Assembly: GCA_013398295.1 (NCBI GenBank)
Contig: VZSF01001054.1
Location: 248,001-312,000 of the forward strand
Reading direction: 5' to 3'
Length of the DNA: 64,000 nt
Source of the DNA: Chionis minor
Lineage: Eukaryota > Chordata > Aves > Charadriiformes > Chionididae
The notes under the pieces were generated by a model. That model ran no database searches. It worked only from the letters and a program-made list of their open reading frames with translations, and was not told where the DNA came from. Position 1 is the stretch's first letter. Each line of letters begins with the position of its first letter. A program made the position numbers and the translations under genes. Positions 23,952 through 36,034 of the stretch are shown one piece after another.

Positions 23952-26900
23952 AACAGAAAATAAAATAATTCCTTACTGGGTTTAGAGCAGTTGTTTTGAA
24001 AACAAAAACCACAATGTTGTTGGGTTTTTCTCTTATCCATGCTCCAACCTGGAAATATTGAGGATCTCTGTGTGGAAGATGAGTACCAAGGCAGCACTTC
24101 AGGACATGCACAGCAGCATAACACTGAGAATCTAGGGAAGTTTTCACCTCTTCAGGCTAAGCAGATTTTTTTTGGTCTCATTTAAATCATGCTACCTGCA
24201 TATATCACAATCTAGGTGCTTATTCTGAATTTTATCCTAAATTAGTAGATAATCAGAGTAACTCTAATGGGATCTAATGGCTAAGTAGGGAGGCAAAGGG
24301 AATTATTTTGAATGGCCAAGTCAACCTCAATGATCAAAGCTGTAAACAGAAATATGTATTTTTATTAATTTACCTTCAGTGTTCTTTTTTATTAAAAATG
24401 AAATGATGCACTGTAGATAGGAGGAAGATAACTGCAGAATGTGGAGATATACTGGCTTTACATCAGTTCATGGCTATTTGAGGTTACTTCATTGTGTCTT
24501 GATTTTAAAGCAATTTCACAAAATCAAGCATTAGTTGCTATGAGGCTGTTTGGCACAAGAACCCATAAGGACCTTGAGGTTAAGTAAAAACTGAGGTAAA
24601 CGGCACATGTTACTATTTATAGTAGTATTATTATGACCTTGACAGCATTTTCATGAAATAGATTAAAATTTTGCCACTAAAATTCCCTTTACAGGCTGAG
24701 ATATATCACAACAAGGCTTCAGTATTTTAATAGCTCCTTAAAAGAAGAAATTAGACTGATGCTGGAAAGGGCTTTACTGTTTAGATCAAAGCTGGCTGAA
24801 ATTCAATTTTGTTTCATGGGAATTTAGAATATTTTGAACAGGATTTTATTTCAGTATGGAGGTGAAAGTAGAGTTTTCTAATTTTCCCATGGAAGCAAAT
24901 AATTTAAAAAACCATAATTCGATGTTGATAATTTTTGAGGAACTGCAGAATTTGATCAGATCTTTTTAAAATGAAAATTAATCAATATTCCCTAAGTACC
25001 AGATTTCCAGAGCTTCCAGGGAGTCAGAACAGCCAAAGAGATTCCCATGAACTAGGAACAGCGAGTTGAGGTGTGGAAGACTCAGTCATAGCCAGGTTTG
25101 GCAGAGCTTTCATGGAGCGTTGCTTTATGAGGAGGAGCCTGCACGTTCTGAGTCCCCTGAACCTACATCTGAGCATTTCCTCCCAGTACCATGTTTATTT
25201 GGCATTCAATATGCCCTACAAAATGCAGAAGTAGTCTTCTCATTTTGAAAATGGGGACAAAGAGAGATGGAAGACATTGCCAAGATGTAAGCTCATCTTT
25301 GCATAACTTAACCTTGGAAAGTCAGGGACTGTGAACAACCAGAAAGTAAAGCCAAAGTAGTCGAGAAAGAATATGATGGATGGACCTGTAAGCTGGACTG
25401 GAGGATGATGCATCCATCCAGTCAGGAATCACAGTATGTTTTTCTTGTTAGGTCAGGAAACTCAGTTAGCTTTGTATCTTCTAATAGAAAATTCAGGAAA
25501 GTAGTTTGACTGAGTGTGCCAGTGCATCAAGGCAGGAACTATTTTCAATACACTTCTCCTTACTCACTTCCAAAACTGTTCCGCTCTCTATACCAAAATA
25601 GTTACGTGGTTATAGGGCCTGAGAGAGAGAATGACTTTGCAACCGAGGGTGTTAGATGCACCTTTTCAAGTCTCTCATGCCTGGAGAAATTATATTGCTC
25701 CAGAGTGAGATGACAGGTGGCAAGTTTGAAGGTCAGTATTTTAGTTTTAGCTACTCTAAAGTCCTTTGCGGGTCCAAGACTGTGTATTTATTTGTCCAAA
25801 TGCTCAAAAGGAAAGCTGTAGTTGAGCCAGCAGCTTAACCCTCTCAGAAAAAAATCTTGTGCGGTGAATGCTGAATAGTCACATGCTTGTTGTCAAAAGG
25901 CATCCTTTCTACTAGTTTTCCTTGGTTTAGAACATAAAACTGCAACATACGTTTTCAAAACTCTATTAACTAAATAATAATTGCTATGACAATAATAGCA
26001 AGTGTATAGTTGAGATCTGTAAAATTTAAAGGTGTGGTTTAGTGTGAAATACATTTTTCTAAGGAAATCATTATGACTTATTCTAATATTATGTAACTCT
26101 ATGAAGAATTTATTCTCTATTAAAGATCTATAATATGGAATACACATTGGTTTCTCTATTTCTCTAGCAGGACCCCAAAAGAGCTATTAAAATATAGGCA
26201 GTGAACAAGCATTAAGTATAAATCGCAAATCTTGACTAAATCCTAATATGGCTATTGATAGAATATTAAAATGAATCTCCTGTTCCACTGTGTATTCATA
26301 GCACTTTGAAAATGCATATACTTTAATTTTGCCAAAACAGCATAGAAATAAAAAGGAATGAAATTACTGTACAGCATCGTAAAAATGTTTAAGTAATCAT
26401 GACAATGTGAAAAACCTCTGCTTTATTCCAAATCATTATGGCTATTGTTATAAGAATTTATGCTGTCCTATGTGATTGCAGCAGTGATTGCCAACTCAGG
26501 AATGATTCTACCTAAAATAAACTACAATATTCTACTGCAAGCCATGGAAGAAATTAAATTAGAACAAAAAAAGGTGGGAGAAGAGTGAAACATAAAGCCA
26601 TGGCCTGTGATTTTACACCTTATCATGCTAAATCTGCAATTTTGACATGGTTTCTAACTGAGGCATCTCACACAACATCAGCTGTCATTTTTTTGAGTGC
26701 CTCAGCTCTCATACATGTTACTGTGAGCAAGGTTTGGCGTCGGACGCATTACATTGGGAAATAGTCTATCAGTACACATGTCCCCAGGTTCATGAATCTC
26801 TATTAGAAATAATAATAATTTCCTCAAAATAGTGATCCATGTAGAAAAATGACCAGTTAAAGTAGATTTAGGACTAAAGTGTTTTATGGAGGCATGGATG

Positions 26901-28362
26901 GATGCATGCAAATTTTGTGTTCCTAAATTTTGGGCAATGGGCAGGAAATAGCTACATCCTACATCCTTGCAAACAAAAGATCTATCAGAGTCTCTGATAC
27001 ATTCATGAAAGCTGTCACTGGAGGTTCATCAATGTGACAGACTTTTGACATAAAAACTTCAGTACTGTGAACTGGGAGAGGTATCAAAATAAAACCTGAG
27101 TCTAAAAGCCTATAACAGGGCTAAACATCAGTGTTGCTAATCCAGCAGATACTGCACTTGCTGTGCTTCCTTGACTCACTCCAACTACTAATTGAATGCA
27201 AATAATGACATAAGAATAGGTTGCAAGATGAGACAGTGCTAGATGAAAAGAGTAGAAAGTGCTCACCAGCTGATCTGCATTTCTTTCTTTTTCCAAATGG
27301 AGCATTTTCAGTGACAGAAAATTAGGCTGAATTTCAGAAGGAGGGAAAGATCCCCAAACAAGTAAGTTTTGAATAACACTGTCTTTTGAATCAAACAGCA
27401 ACATTGTTTCCTCTGAGAAAACACTTCGAAAATTATAAGCTTTCTTTGAGTTAGCACATGCCAAAGGAAGGGTTGAATTGCAGCTGTACCCAGAGCTCAG
27501 CATATACTTTCAACCTGTTCTTAGTTTCCTTTTCTATTAAAAATGTAAGAGACTCTTTCTCTGTGCTAAAAAGCTGAAAAAAATGGAGTAGCTTGTAAAA
27601 ATCTTATTCTGCTAGGTTTAAAAGATGTCTTTAGTAAAGCATTTGATTTTGAAAGTTAAGTCTTTGCTGCTTCCACAAGGGTTTTTTGCAGCTCCCACAT
27701 GGAATATAATCTTGTTTCAGGTTTAAAAAAAAATAAAAAATCTCTTGACAGTGATGCCTCCGGCTTGCAGTAGGACTCCTTCATGGTTGCTGCAGGATGG
27801 CAAGTTCTGCGTCTCTGGCCTCTGCTGAGTGAAGACACTGGGGAGGTACCGGGGACATGCTGGGGCTCAGCACACTCAATAATACCACTCCGGTACCCAG
27901 CTAGTGTCAGCAGAGCCAAGCAGGGCTTGTCTCCACTCTTACAGCTGAGGGTGGCTCGCGTGTTTACATTAGCGCTTTGAGACACAAATGCAATTGTAAT
28001 GGAAAAGTACCTTCTCTGGGCTGACAAATCCCACAGCGCGACAGCGTTAACATTTCACAGGCTAAGTGGAGAGAGACAGGAGGAGTCGAAGGAACAGTTC
28101 TGGAAATGGTACTAGTGACAGCGAGGTGGGGTTTTGTTTGGTCTGCAACAGAAAACATTTCTTATCAAATTATTATAAATAAATCATTAATAGCTATGAG
28201 ATACATTAATGATGAGGTCATATACGTAATCTTACAGCTGTGTTGATTAAGCTTTATAATATGACCAATTGTGGTCAGGAGACATTCTGAGTAGGTTTTT
28301 TTTTGCAAGAACATGCGTGTTAATAATAAATGAATAAATATTAGCCTGGGAGTTACATAATG

Positions 28363-28376
28363 AAAAAAAAAAAAAA
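28363..28376. repeat. Poly-A run of 14
   Basis: Uninterrupted A run within AT-rich DNA. The preceding sequence holds no recognisable retroposed gene or SINE. Confidence 0.8.
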
Positions 28377-29274
28377 TGAGGAACTGCTTTTCTTTGATGT
28401 AGGGCCTGATGTAGCGTGCAGAAAAATAAGCATGAGGGAGCTGAGGATCAGCACTGTACCATCCTTGTTTGCTCCGTGTTCTGATCTGCTGGGTCCTGAC
28501 GATGGGAGCTGTGAGGAGGCTCAGTGATTCATCCCGTAGGTGGCTGCCTGTCACGGGTGGGTGAAGCACTTCCTATATATAGCTTCTGCATGGGTTCATA
28601 ACACTCTTGAGGATGGCCTGGAATGAAAGGTGCTCTCAAAAAGCCCTGGGTAAATCATTATTTTATTATTACAGCAAGATGCTAGCAGCTGACAATTTCA
28701 ATAATTGGATCAACATTCATATTGCAAATGCCAGCAGCTTTGACTCAGCTGTTTATCGTTCTGTAGCAGATGATAAATTAAATTCTATGAAACTGATTTT
28801 ATTTCAGGTGAGATTTCCGGGAGACAGGAGAAAGAAAGGCCAGCCTGTCCTTTGCAGATGTTAGAGATGCCAGTCCTGCTGGCCCAAATGACTTCTCCTC
28901 TGTCATGTTGTGAGTTAGCCAGGCAGGCAGCGGCAGTTTCAGTTCATGGCTGCAGCACGGACATGCAGTGTAATGACTCGGTGCTCAGCGTTCTCATCCA
29001 GGATGACGAAATCCTCATTTCTGGCCCCTCTTCTGTTATAGGCACTGTGCAACTCACCAGTGCTGAATCCAAACAGGAACATGGATGCTCTTGCACCTGA
29101 CTTGAGCTACCTGGGTCTTGGAGTGGAATCTAATTCTCAGTGTTAGGTACAGTAAGTAGCTGTACTATGAAGATGTGGTCCCCTCGAAGCCATTTAAAGG
29201 CAGTAGACTGGCTTACCTAGATAAGAAGGAAATGTAGCAACTCTTCTCTGGTGCGTGAAGTTAATCAGATTGTA

Positions 29275-29312
29275 ATTACCTGCAGGTAATCATGAAATCA
29301 TCACCTGCAGGG
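29275..29312. promoter_or_regulatory. Palindrome with clustered ZEB/Snail-type E-boxes
   Basis: ATTACCTGCAGGTAAT (29275-29290) is a perfect 16-base palindrome containing TACCTG and CAGGTA, followed about a dozen bases later by CACCTGCAGG. TACCTG/CAGGTA and CACCTG are the core sites of the ZEB and Snail zinc-finger repressors, and ZEB proteins favour paired sites. The sequence is directly seen; factor binding is inference, and E-boxes are common by chance. Confidence 0.25.
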
Positions 29313-31251
29313 TACTGTAGCTGGCACATCATTCCGGAAGGAAATGGAAAGGCCTTGTCTTCTTTCTAAAATGAGGCACAAACCTTATAGCAGGAGGATG
29401 ATCCTCTTATGTGGTAACCTTAGGTTTAGAGCACTTATCCAAAATCATGCCATGTGGGTTCCGTTTCTTCCTCTGTTTGAACATACCCAAACTTCATTTT
29501 TTGAAATCCCTTGATATCAAATTGGGTCATTAACTTCCGTTAACCCTCATCTAAACTCACACATGAGAAAAACTATGTACTGAAGTAATAAAATTTTGCT
29601 TTTTCTTAGTGAATCGTAATTACATCAGTGGCCCTGTGCATTCAAAGCAGTGTTTCCCAAGATGATCTACAATTTGTATTTTGGAAAACTACTGAGAAGC
29701 AGCACTATGAACTTCAGGCATATATTTATTAGGTCCAAACCCAGGAAACTTACCCTTGATGGTCTGCTTATTTACTTTCTCCATCTCTGCCTCTCTCTTT
29801 CCCTGGCATGAATAATGTATCAATGCTTTTTTTGTTGTTGTTTTTTTCCCTTTCTCTTAACACCTAGAGAAAAATGGAGATGTTAATTTCTTACAGTGGC
29901 AGCTAAGACAAGCACAATTAAGCAGTTTACTTTCTAGGGATTGCTCACTGAATTCTTCAAGAAGTTCCTATGCAGCTGATGCACTTGAGGGCCACGCTAT
30001 CGATTCCTCACTGACAGCAAACAGATGGCCTGTCAGCAGAATTGTTTATACTTTTAGTAGGGTGCATCATTAATGAAGCCAAATACGAGCTTACGTTTTC
30101 AGTTCCCTGATAATAAAAAAGTGATGCAGTATACTGTAAAAGTAGTTTATTAGACCCCATGTGTCATGCAAGGAAATCAGTTCTGCTGTATCTGTGACAT
30201 GGAAAAAAAATCAGCCTTCTCCAGCAACGTATGTCAATGGTGCCCTGCATTCTTTCTGACAAATTTTGGTTTTCCACAGGTGAGTAAGTGCTAAAATACT
30301 GCTTTGCATCGCCAGTAGTAGTTGTGTATCTCCGTATTTTCTGACATATGCCAATGTTAGGTGTCAAGAGATACAGAAAAAGCTGGGACAGCTAGAAATG
30401 CCAATCAGTCTTTTTATCTTTGTATCACCTTTTTATTTTTGCTACATCTAGAAAAGTCTGTTCATTGGGGGACAACATAAAATTGTAATGAGTTGATGGA
30501 ATGTTGTGTGTAAAAGTTCAGCTTTTGAAACACCTGCCTACAGTTTCACATACTTTAAATTCCAAATGAAACAATAATAGTTAAAGGATCAAATCCCACT
30601 CACTTTACTGTCACAAATAGTTCCATTGAAACTAAGCCAGCCGTGTAATGTGTGGTCTCTTGCTTATTGTTTGTTTCAAAACTGAATTTCCCCAGGACAG
30701 TGACCTGTGTGATCAAGCTCACCAATGTCAAAAGGTGCATTGCTTCATAGTTATTTAGTACTTCTCTATGTGGCAAAACAATAATAAGCTCGTCCAAAAT
30801 CCTAGACAATGAAAGATGATTTTAGAATAAAAAATATAGATGAGTAATTGCTGTGATGCTTAATCTTAAGAGGGGTATCTATAAAGATACTGACAACACT
30901 ATGAGCAATATTCTTAAATGTGTTACTGTTCACATTGTTTGTTGTTCTTTGGATATATTTTTCTGTGTACTATATGTACTTTTAAAAGAAACTTCTTCAT
31001 ATCCCTGTGGTCATCTTTGTCAATTTTATAACTGCTTGATAGTTTTGTTCAATAGAATGTTAGAAGAGTTTCTTGTGTGCTGTCACCTTTGATTAGTAAA
31101 GTTCTCTATAGGAGGGATGGTGATGTCTGAAGGCTAAAGTGGTTGCATTCAAGGGTTTTATTTGAGAAGTTGTATTTTTTAATAAATTACTGTCATTTAA
31201 GAAAACTCGAAGTGTATGGAAAAGTATTGTTCCTGGGGTGTATTATTATAC

Positions 31252-31265
31252 TTTTTTTTTTTTTT
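31252..31265. repeat. Poly-T run of 14
   Basis: Uninterrupted T run in AT-rich non-coding DNA. No associated element recognised. Confidence 0.8.
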
Positions 31266-34200
31266 CATGTTCACCCTTTGCTATTCTTCTATTCTTTCTC
31301 TCTCAATTACTATTGATGTTCAGGATGCCTGTCAGCTGATAGCTTTTTATAAGCTGTTCTGCAAGCTGAACACAAATAACATGACAGCTTGCAGGCTACT
31401 TGTTGTCATGGTGTTCTTACTTTGCTCTGGGCAATGCCATATAAAGAATATTACATCTCGACTCCTATTTGCATCAACCAAATATTTTAACATTAACACA
31501 ATAATATCAGGATAGCAGGATGTTTATGACATTACCAGCACCAAGAAAGCAGAATAAAATTATGTTCTGTGTCCGCCTACACATATTCACCCACTCCCAG
31601 GCTCTGTACTACTGTGGGTACAGAATTGTTGATTTCTGTGGAGGTAAGTTGATTTCAGGTTCTAAGCCCAATTATGAAATTTAATTTAAAAGGTCTTTCT
31701 GACTGCATTTGCAGGCATTCATTAAATGAGACGTAACACAGGGAATGTCACCCTACATGCTACTCTTTGAACTGGCTTCCAACTATTTACTCTGCAGATG
31801 TCTTAATTTTAGAAGTCCTGTGCAACATCCAGAGTTGAAAAAGCTCCAAGGAATTACAGCACTGACCAAGAGCAGGTGAAGATAGTTTGTATTAGAATAT
31901 TACCAAAATTACGGATCACAAAGATTTCCTGCACCAGGAAATACCTCTCCATGTGAACAGTCTTCCTGCAGTTTAGGATTGACTTTGGTTTATTTTATCT
32001 TACTCACTTTGGACATGGACTAGCCTAAAGAACAAAAGGCTGTTGCAAGCAAGAACATGTATTTTAAAGCAAAACTCTTTGAAGAGACTTACATATAATA
32101 ACTGTAGCCACAGCTTGCACCATATAGCTGGCTCCAAGTTTCTAATAGATCATTTTGAATAAAGCATCTTTCAGTGCTGTGATGCTGGTAGTTGGACATA
32201 GGCAGCAGCCTGTGTGGACATCTCTGATACGTTGCTGTGTGACCCTTCTGCGGCTGTGCAAACCAACTCATGTGACTAACTGCAAATTTTTGCCTGCGAA
32301 GCACTGTCATCTGCAGCTTCCCTCTCTTCACCTGTAGTATGAATGTTTGGGAATATGAAGTATAGCAGGCAGAGCCTTGCTGGAAGCTTTGAGGTTGTCA
32401 GGCAATACCTGCCTCAATACAGCAGGCTTCATCCCCAAAAAACCCTACAAAAATGCAATGCAGGACAAATGCTGTGAGAAGGCCCTTCAGAGATCATCTG
32501 GACATTTTGAGCAGTTGGTGTGGTGGTCCCTTCAAAGCAACAGCAAGAAGGTTGCTTCCTCTGGCTGAGGTATTTCTGATATAACACCTACTGCTTCTTT
32601 CCTCCTTTCGTCCCAGCATTGGCATCCATTGCCCATTATAACATTATCAAAGAAACAGCTCAGAAGCTGAATGCTCTTTCCTATGCTTGGGGGAAAGACC
32701 AAGACTTGCAAATATCTGTACAACTGATGAATCGCTTTCCTTCAAAACTTCTCTCAAAAACCTGTTTGAACGTGATGTGTACACAAACCGGACCACGGGT
32801 ATGCTGGGTGGAACTCACGGTTGCTCTAGCAGGTGTGATATTAAAATACATGTTAGCATAGCATGCAACTAATACTCAGTAACAGTTACTACTACTATTA
32901 TTTTCTCCTACAGATTACCTTTCTAGACAAGACCTAAATGACAAGAAAATAAAACCAGAGAATAAATATCCCATGGTTAGGCTACAACAGCCTTTTAATT
33001 TTCCAGCAGCCAGCCCTCAAGGTAAAGTAACCCACCCTTCTCTGCCAGCACTGCAAAAGAGAGAGTGTTGCCTTCCTACTTTGACAAAGATGAAGGACTG
33101 ACAGCACCGCTAGATCCTCCAGTCTAATGTGAACAAGGGCATATACATGTGGGCTTTAGACCTGTTGAAAAAATACATGTATTTTGATGAAAGGAGGTAT
33201 TTAAGTAAAGAAAAATAAGACCAAACACAAATTTTATTTCATTGGGCTTTTATTTCCTTTCAGGAAAAAAAAAAAACCCAAACCCAGAAGCAAAATACTT
33301 GGTATCAGTTTCAAATCTGATCAGTCTTTTAAAAGAGGAACTTAGAGAGGTGAAAGAGGGAGCTTAAATTGGAACAATTTTGGATTGGCAGGAAGAAAAA
33401 TAATTCACAAACCTCTCAAACCAGCAACAAACTAGTATATTAGTCAAGACCCCAAATCTCAGCTAACTAGGAAAGTTGCTGTGAAAAATGCTGCTTTTGA
33501 TTCTAAAGAAATTTTCAATTGGGAAAACCTGATCTGAACAGCGTAAAGAGATCCAGATGAGACATGGAGATGCTACGAATCAGTGAAGATGTGGTGTAGA
33601 TACACTTCAGAAATGGATTCTGCAGTTAGGTGAGGACAGTTCTTCCTGGTAACAGTAGCATGATTGCTTGAGGAAGCTGAACTTACTAAATTTCACCCCT
33701 ACATGGCTGTATTTCTATAGTAGAGAAGGAAATAAATTAGTGGTAGCTGCATGTGAATTATCCGTGTTTCCACAAGTATATCGCAGAAGAAGCTTTTTGT
33801 GTATTTTTCAAGTCAGACTCGGTGACAGGCATCAAGGTCACTGTGGCTACAGGGCCTAAGAGAGAGTGGAAATAAACATAACCAACTGGGTTTACAATTG
33901 GCTTTATATAAAACCAAAGGTATTGTTCCTTTCTGAGATTTGAAGGTGATATTTTGTCTTTCATGTCTTTCACTACTCATTAAATCTTTTGCACTCCTTG
34001 AAATATTCACATAAAAACTGCTTAAATAAAGCAGATTTTTTTTCTTGTATTCTTTGTGCATCTCCTATGGTTTATGCCACAAAAGGGCACAGTGGATTCA
34101 TCTGGGTGTAGTTATTTTTTTGTACACTCTCACTTTTCCTGGACAGTCTCTCTACCTTTAGTTCAGCAGTGTTCTTTCTTGTAGGAAGAAAGAAATTAAA

Positions 34201-35443
34201 GATTTAAGGATGCAATTTGCTCAAATGAAGTTGCCCCAAAATAATTCCATTCCCTGAAATACTGTTGATTATTTATCACTTTGCCATGAAGATGGAGAGC
34301 AAGTTTTTCTTCCAAAGATTCATATTCCTAGAAACCTAAAAGAAAGTGGAAATTAGTAAATAATGTATGTATAACTTGCTTAAGGCCAGTTAATGAACAG
34401 ATCAATAGCCGGGTATATTCCATAGTCTCACAGCGTATTCAAAATGAAAGGCCAAGAGGCAAATTAGGTAAGTTTTATAATTTCCTTCATTTGCATTCAT
34501 AGTGCGTCTTGTTTTACTCCCAAGAATTGTCACGTTTTCCCCTCTAACCCCCCCCACCTTCACAGCAAGTATTAGTGTACACGACCCCCATCCTGCTGGT
34601 ACGAAGAGAACCCAAAACCCCAAAACCTCTTTAAACAAGTCTTAGGCAAGGTGTATTTGCATATTGTCCCCTGTATCACACTATGAAAAGAGGACGCTTC
34701 GCTTCACTCCCTTTCACAAGAAAAAGAGTAGCTGAAAGTAATTTGACCATCTCACAGACTGCTGTAAAATCCTTGGCTTGCAACTACTTACAGTGAGGCT
34801 GAGCAGCATTTTTGAATCCACGTTTTCAATTGCAATTGTGTGCTCTTTGGACTTGACCTGCAGATAAGCCTTCATATCTAAACTCTACATCATGTCTTCA
34901 AAGAGAAGGCTTGTGAGTAAGAATTTTTGTAGTAGGCCTATATCACAATTTTTTTGCTTTGAATGTTGGTCAAACACTTTGGTCAACTACAAAATGAAAG
35001 AAAAATGAAAAATAAATTCAACGTTCATGTTGAATATGATTTTTAAATTCCTGTCAAATGGCAAAGATTCATGTCTGTGGAGACAGAATTCTTCCATCAG
35101 AGAAAAATTTTGGTCCAGCAGGACATACAGCACTGTTCTAAAATACTCTGAAGACTACAAATGCACCTTTAAGAATCCGTATGCCAGCTTTTTAATGAGT
35201 GTGGCTGGAAAGGCAAGAGAATGAAATACTATTCAATTAATTATGTTTCATATTTTTTTTAATATGCTATAATGTAAGGTCAAATGCGTATAGATTTTTT
35301 TTTTTACACTGAATTATGCCATCTATAGTGTTCTAACTCTACAGACAACAGACAGATAAATGGTTAGATTACTGGCTCTCCTCAGTCTTTTTAACAGAAG
35401 CAGATAACAAAACTAACTGGTTTTTAGAGGGCCCCTAAGGACA

Positions 35444-36034
35444 TGTTATTGTGGGTTAACCCCAGTACGCAGCTAAGCCCCACACAGCCCCACTCACTCC
35501 CCCCCAGTGGGATAGGGAAGTGACTTGGAAGTTCAAAAGTAAGAAAACTCGTGGATTGAGATAAAGACAGTTTAATAGGTAAAGCAAAAGCTGTGTATGC
35601 AAGCAAGGCAAAATAAGGAACTAATCCACTATTCCCTAGCAGGCAGATGTTTAGCCATTTCCAGGAAAGCAGGGCTTCGCCACGTGTAACAGTGACTTGG
35701 GAAGACAAATACCAGAACTCCAAACGTGCGCCCTTCCTCCTTCTTCCCCCAGCTTTTATTGCTGAGCACCACGTCACATCACCTGGGACATGCCTTTGGT
35801 CAGCTGGGATCAGCTGTCCCAACTGTGTCCCCTCCCAGCTTCCTGTGCACCCCAGCCTGCTCGCCGGCAGGGCACCGGGAGCAGCAGCAAGGGCCTTGGC
35901 GCTGTGCAAGCACCGCTCCGCAACAGCTGCAACACGTCTGTCTTATCAGGGCTGTTTCGGTCACAACATGAAAACATAACACCATGCAAGCTACTGTGAA
36001 GAAAATGAACACTATGCCAGCCAAAACCTGTACA
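35444..36034 (-). mobile_element. Solo LTR of an endogenous retrovirus (avian ERVL-like)
   Basis: Read on the minus strand the element begins TGTACAGGTTTTGGCTGG and ends in CA, about 591 bp in all, with the TG...CA ends of a retroviral LTR. Inside are a TATA-like AATAAAAG (plus 35753-35760), a CRE-like TGACGTGG just upstream (plus 35769-35776), and an ATTAAA poly(A) signal (plus 35571-35576), in the right order for U3, R and U5. I recognise the ends and body as a family abundant in many neoavian genomes, probably ERVL-type; the class is from memory. No gag, pol or env sequence adjoins it, so it is a solo LTR. I could not find a matching 5-bp target-site duplication. A 161-codon frame across it (35424-35909) is not a gene. 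Confidence 0.85.

Larger units (their letters stand above)
23952..35443. other. Long non-coding stretch, no gene recognised
   Basis: More than 11 kb with no supportable exon, RNA gene or full transposon. The largest frames (27102-27503 and 28165-28569, minus, 133 and 134 codons) have no recognisable domain or convincing splice-bounded structure. Moderately GC-rich sequence occurs near 27740-28060 and 28800-29100. Homopolymer runs (28363-28376 A, 31252-31265 T) and a palindromic E-box cluster at 29275-29312 are listed separately. Confidence 0.55.

Noticed and set aside
23789..24147. Frames with alternating Gly-Phe or Gln-Asn repeats
   Set aside because: They are translations of the (AAAACC)n microsatellite, open on several frames at once.
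27102..27503. 133-codon minus-strand frame considered as an exon
   Set aside because: No domain, no clear splice sites bounding it, and ordinary AT-rich composition.
28852..29100. 82-codon plus-strand frame in moderately GC-rich DNA
   Set aside because: The translation matches nothing I know; frame length is within chance for this composition.
35424..35909. 161-codon minus-strand open frame, the longest in the window
   Set aside because: It lies almost wholly inside the solo LTR, whose GC-rich sequence gives chance open frames; the translation has no domain.
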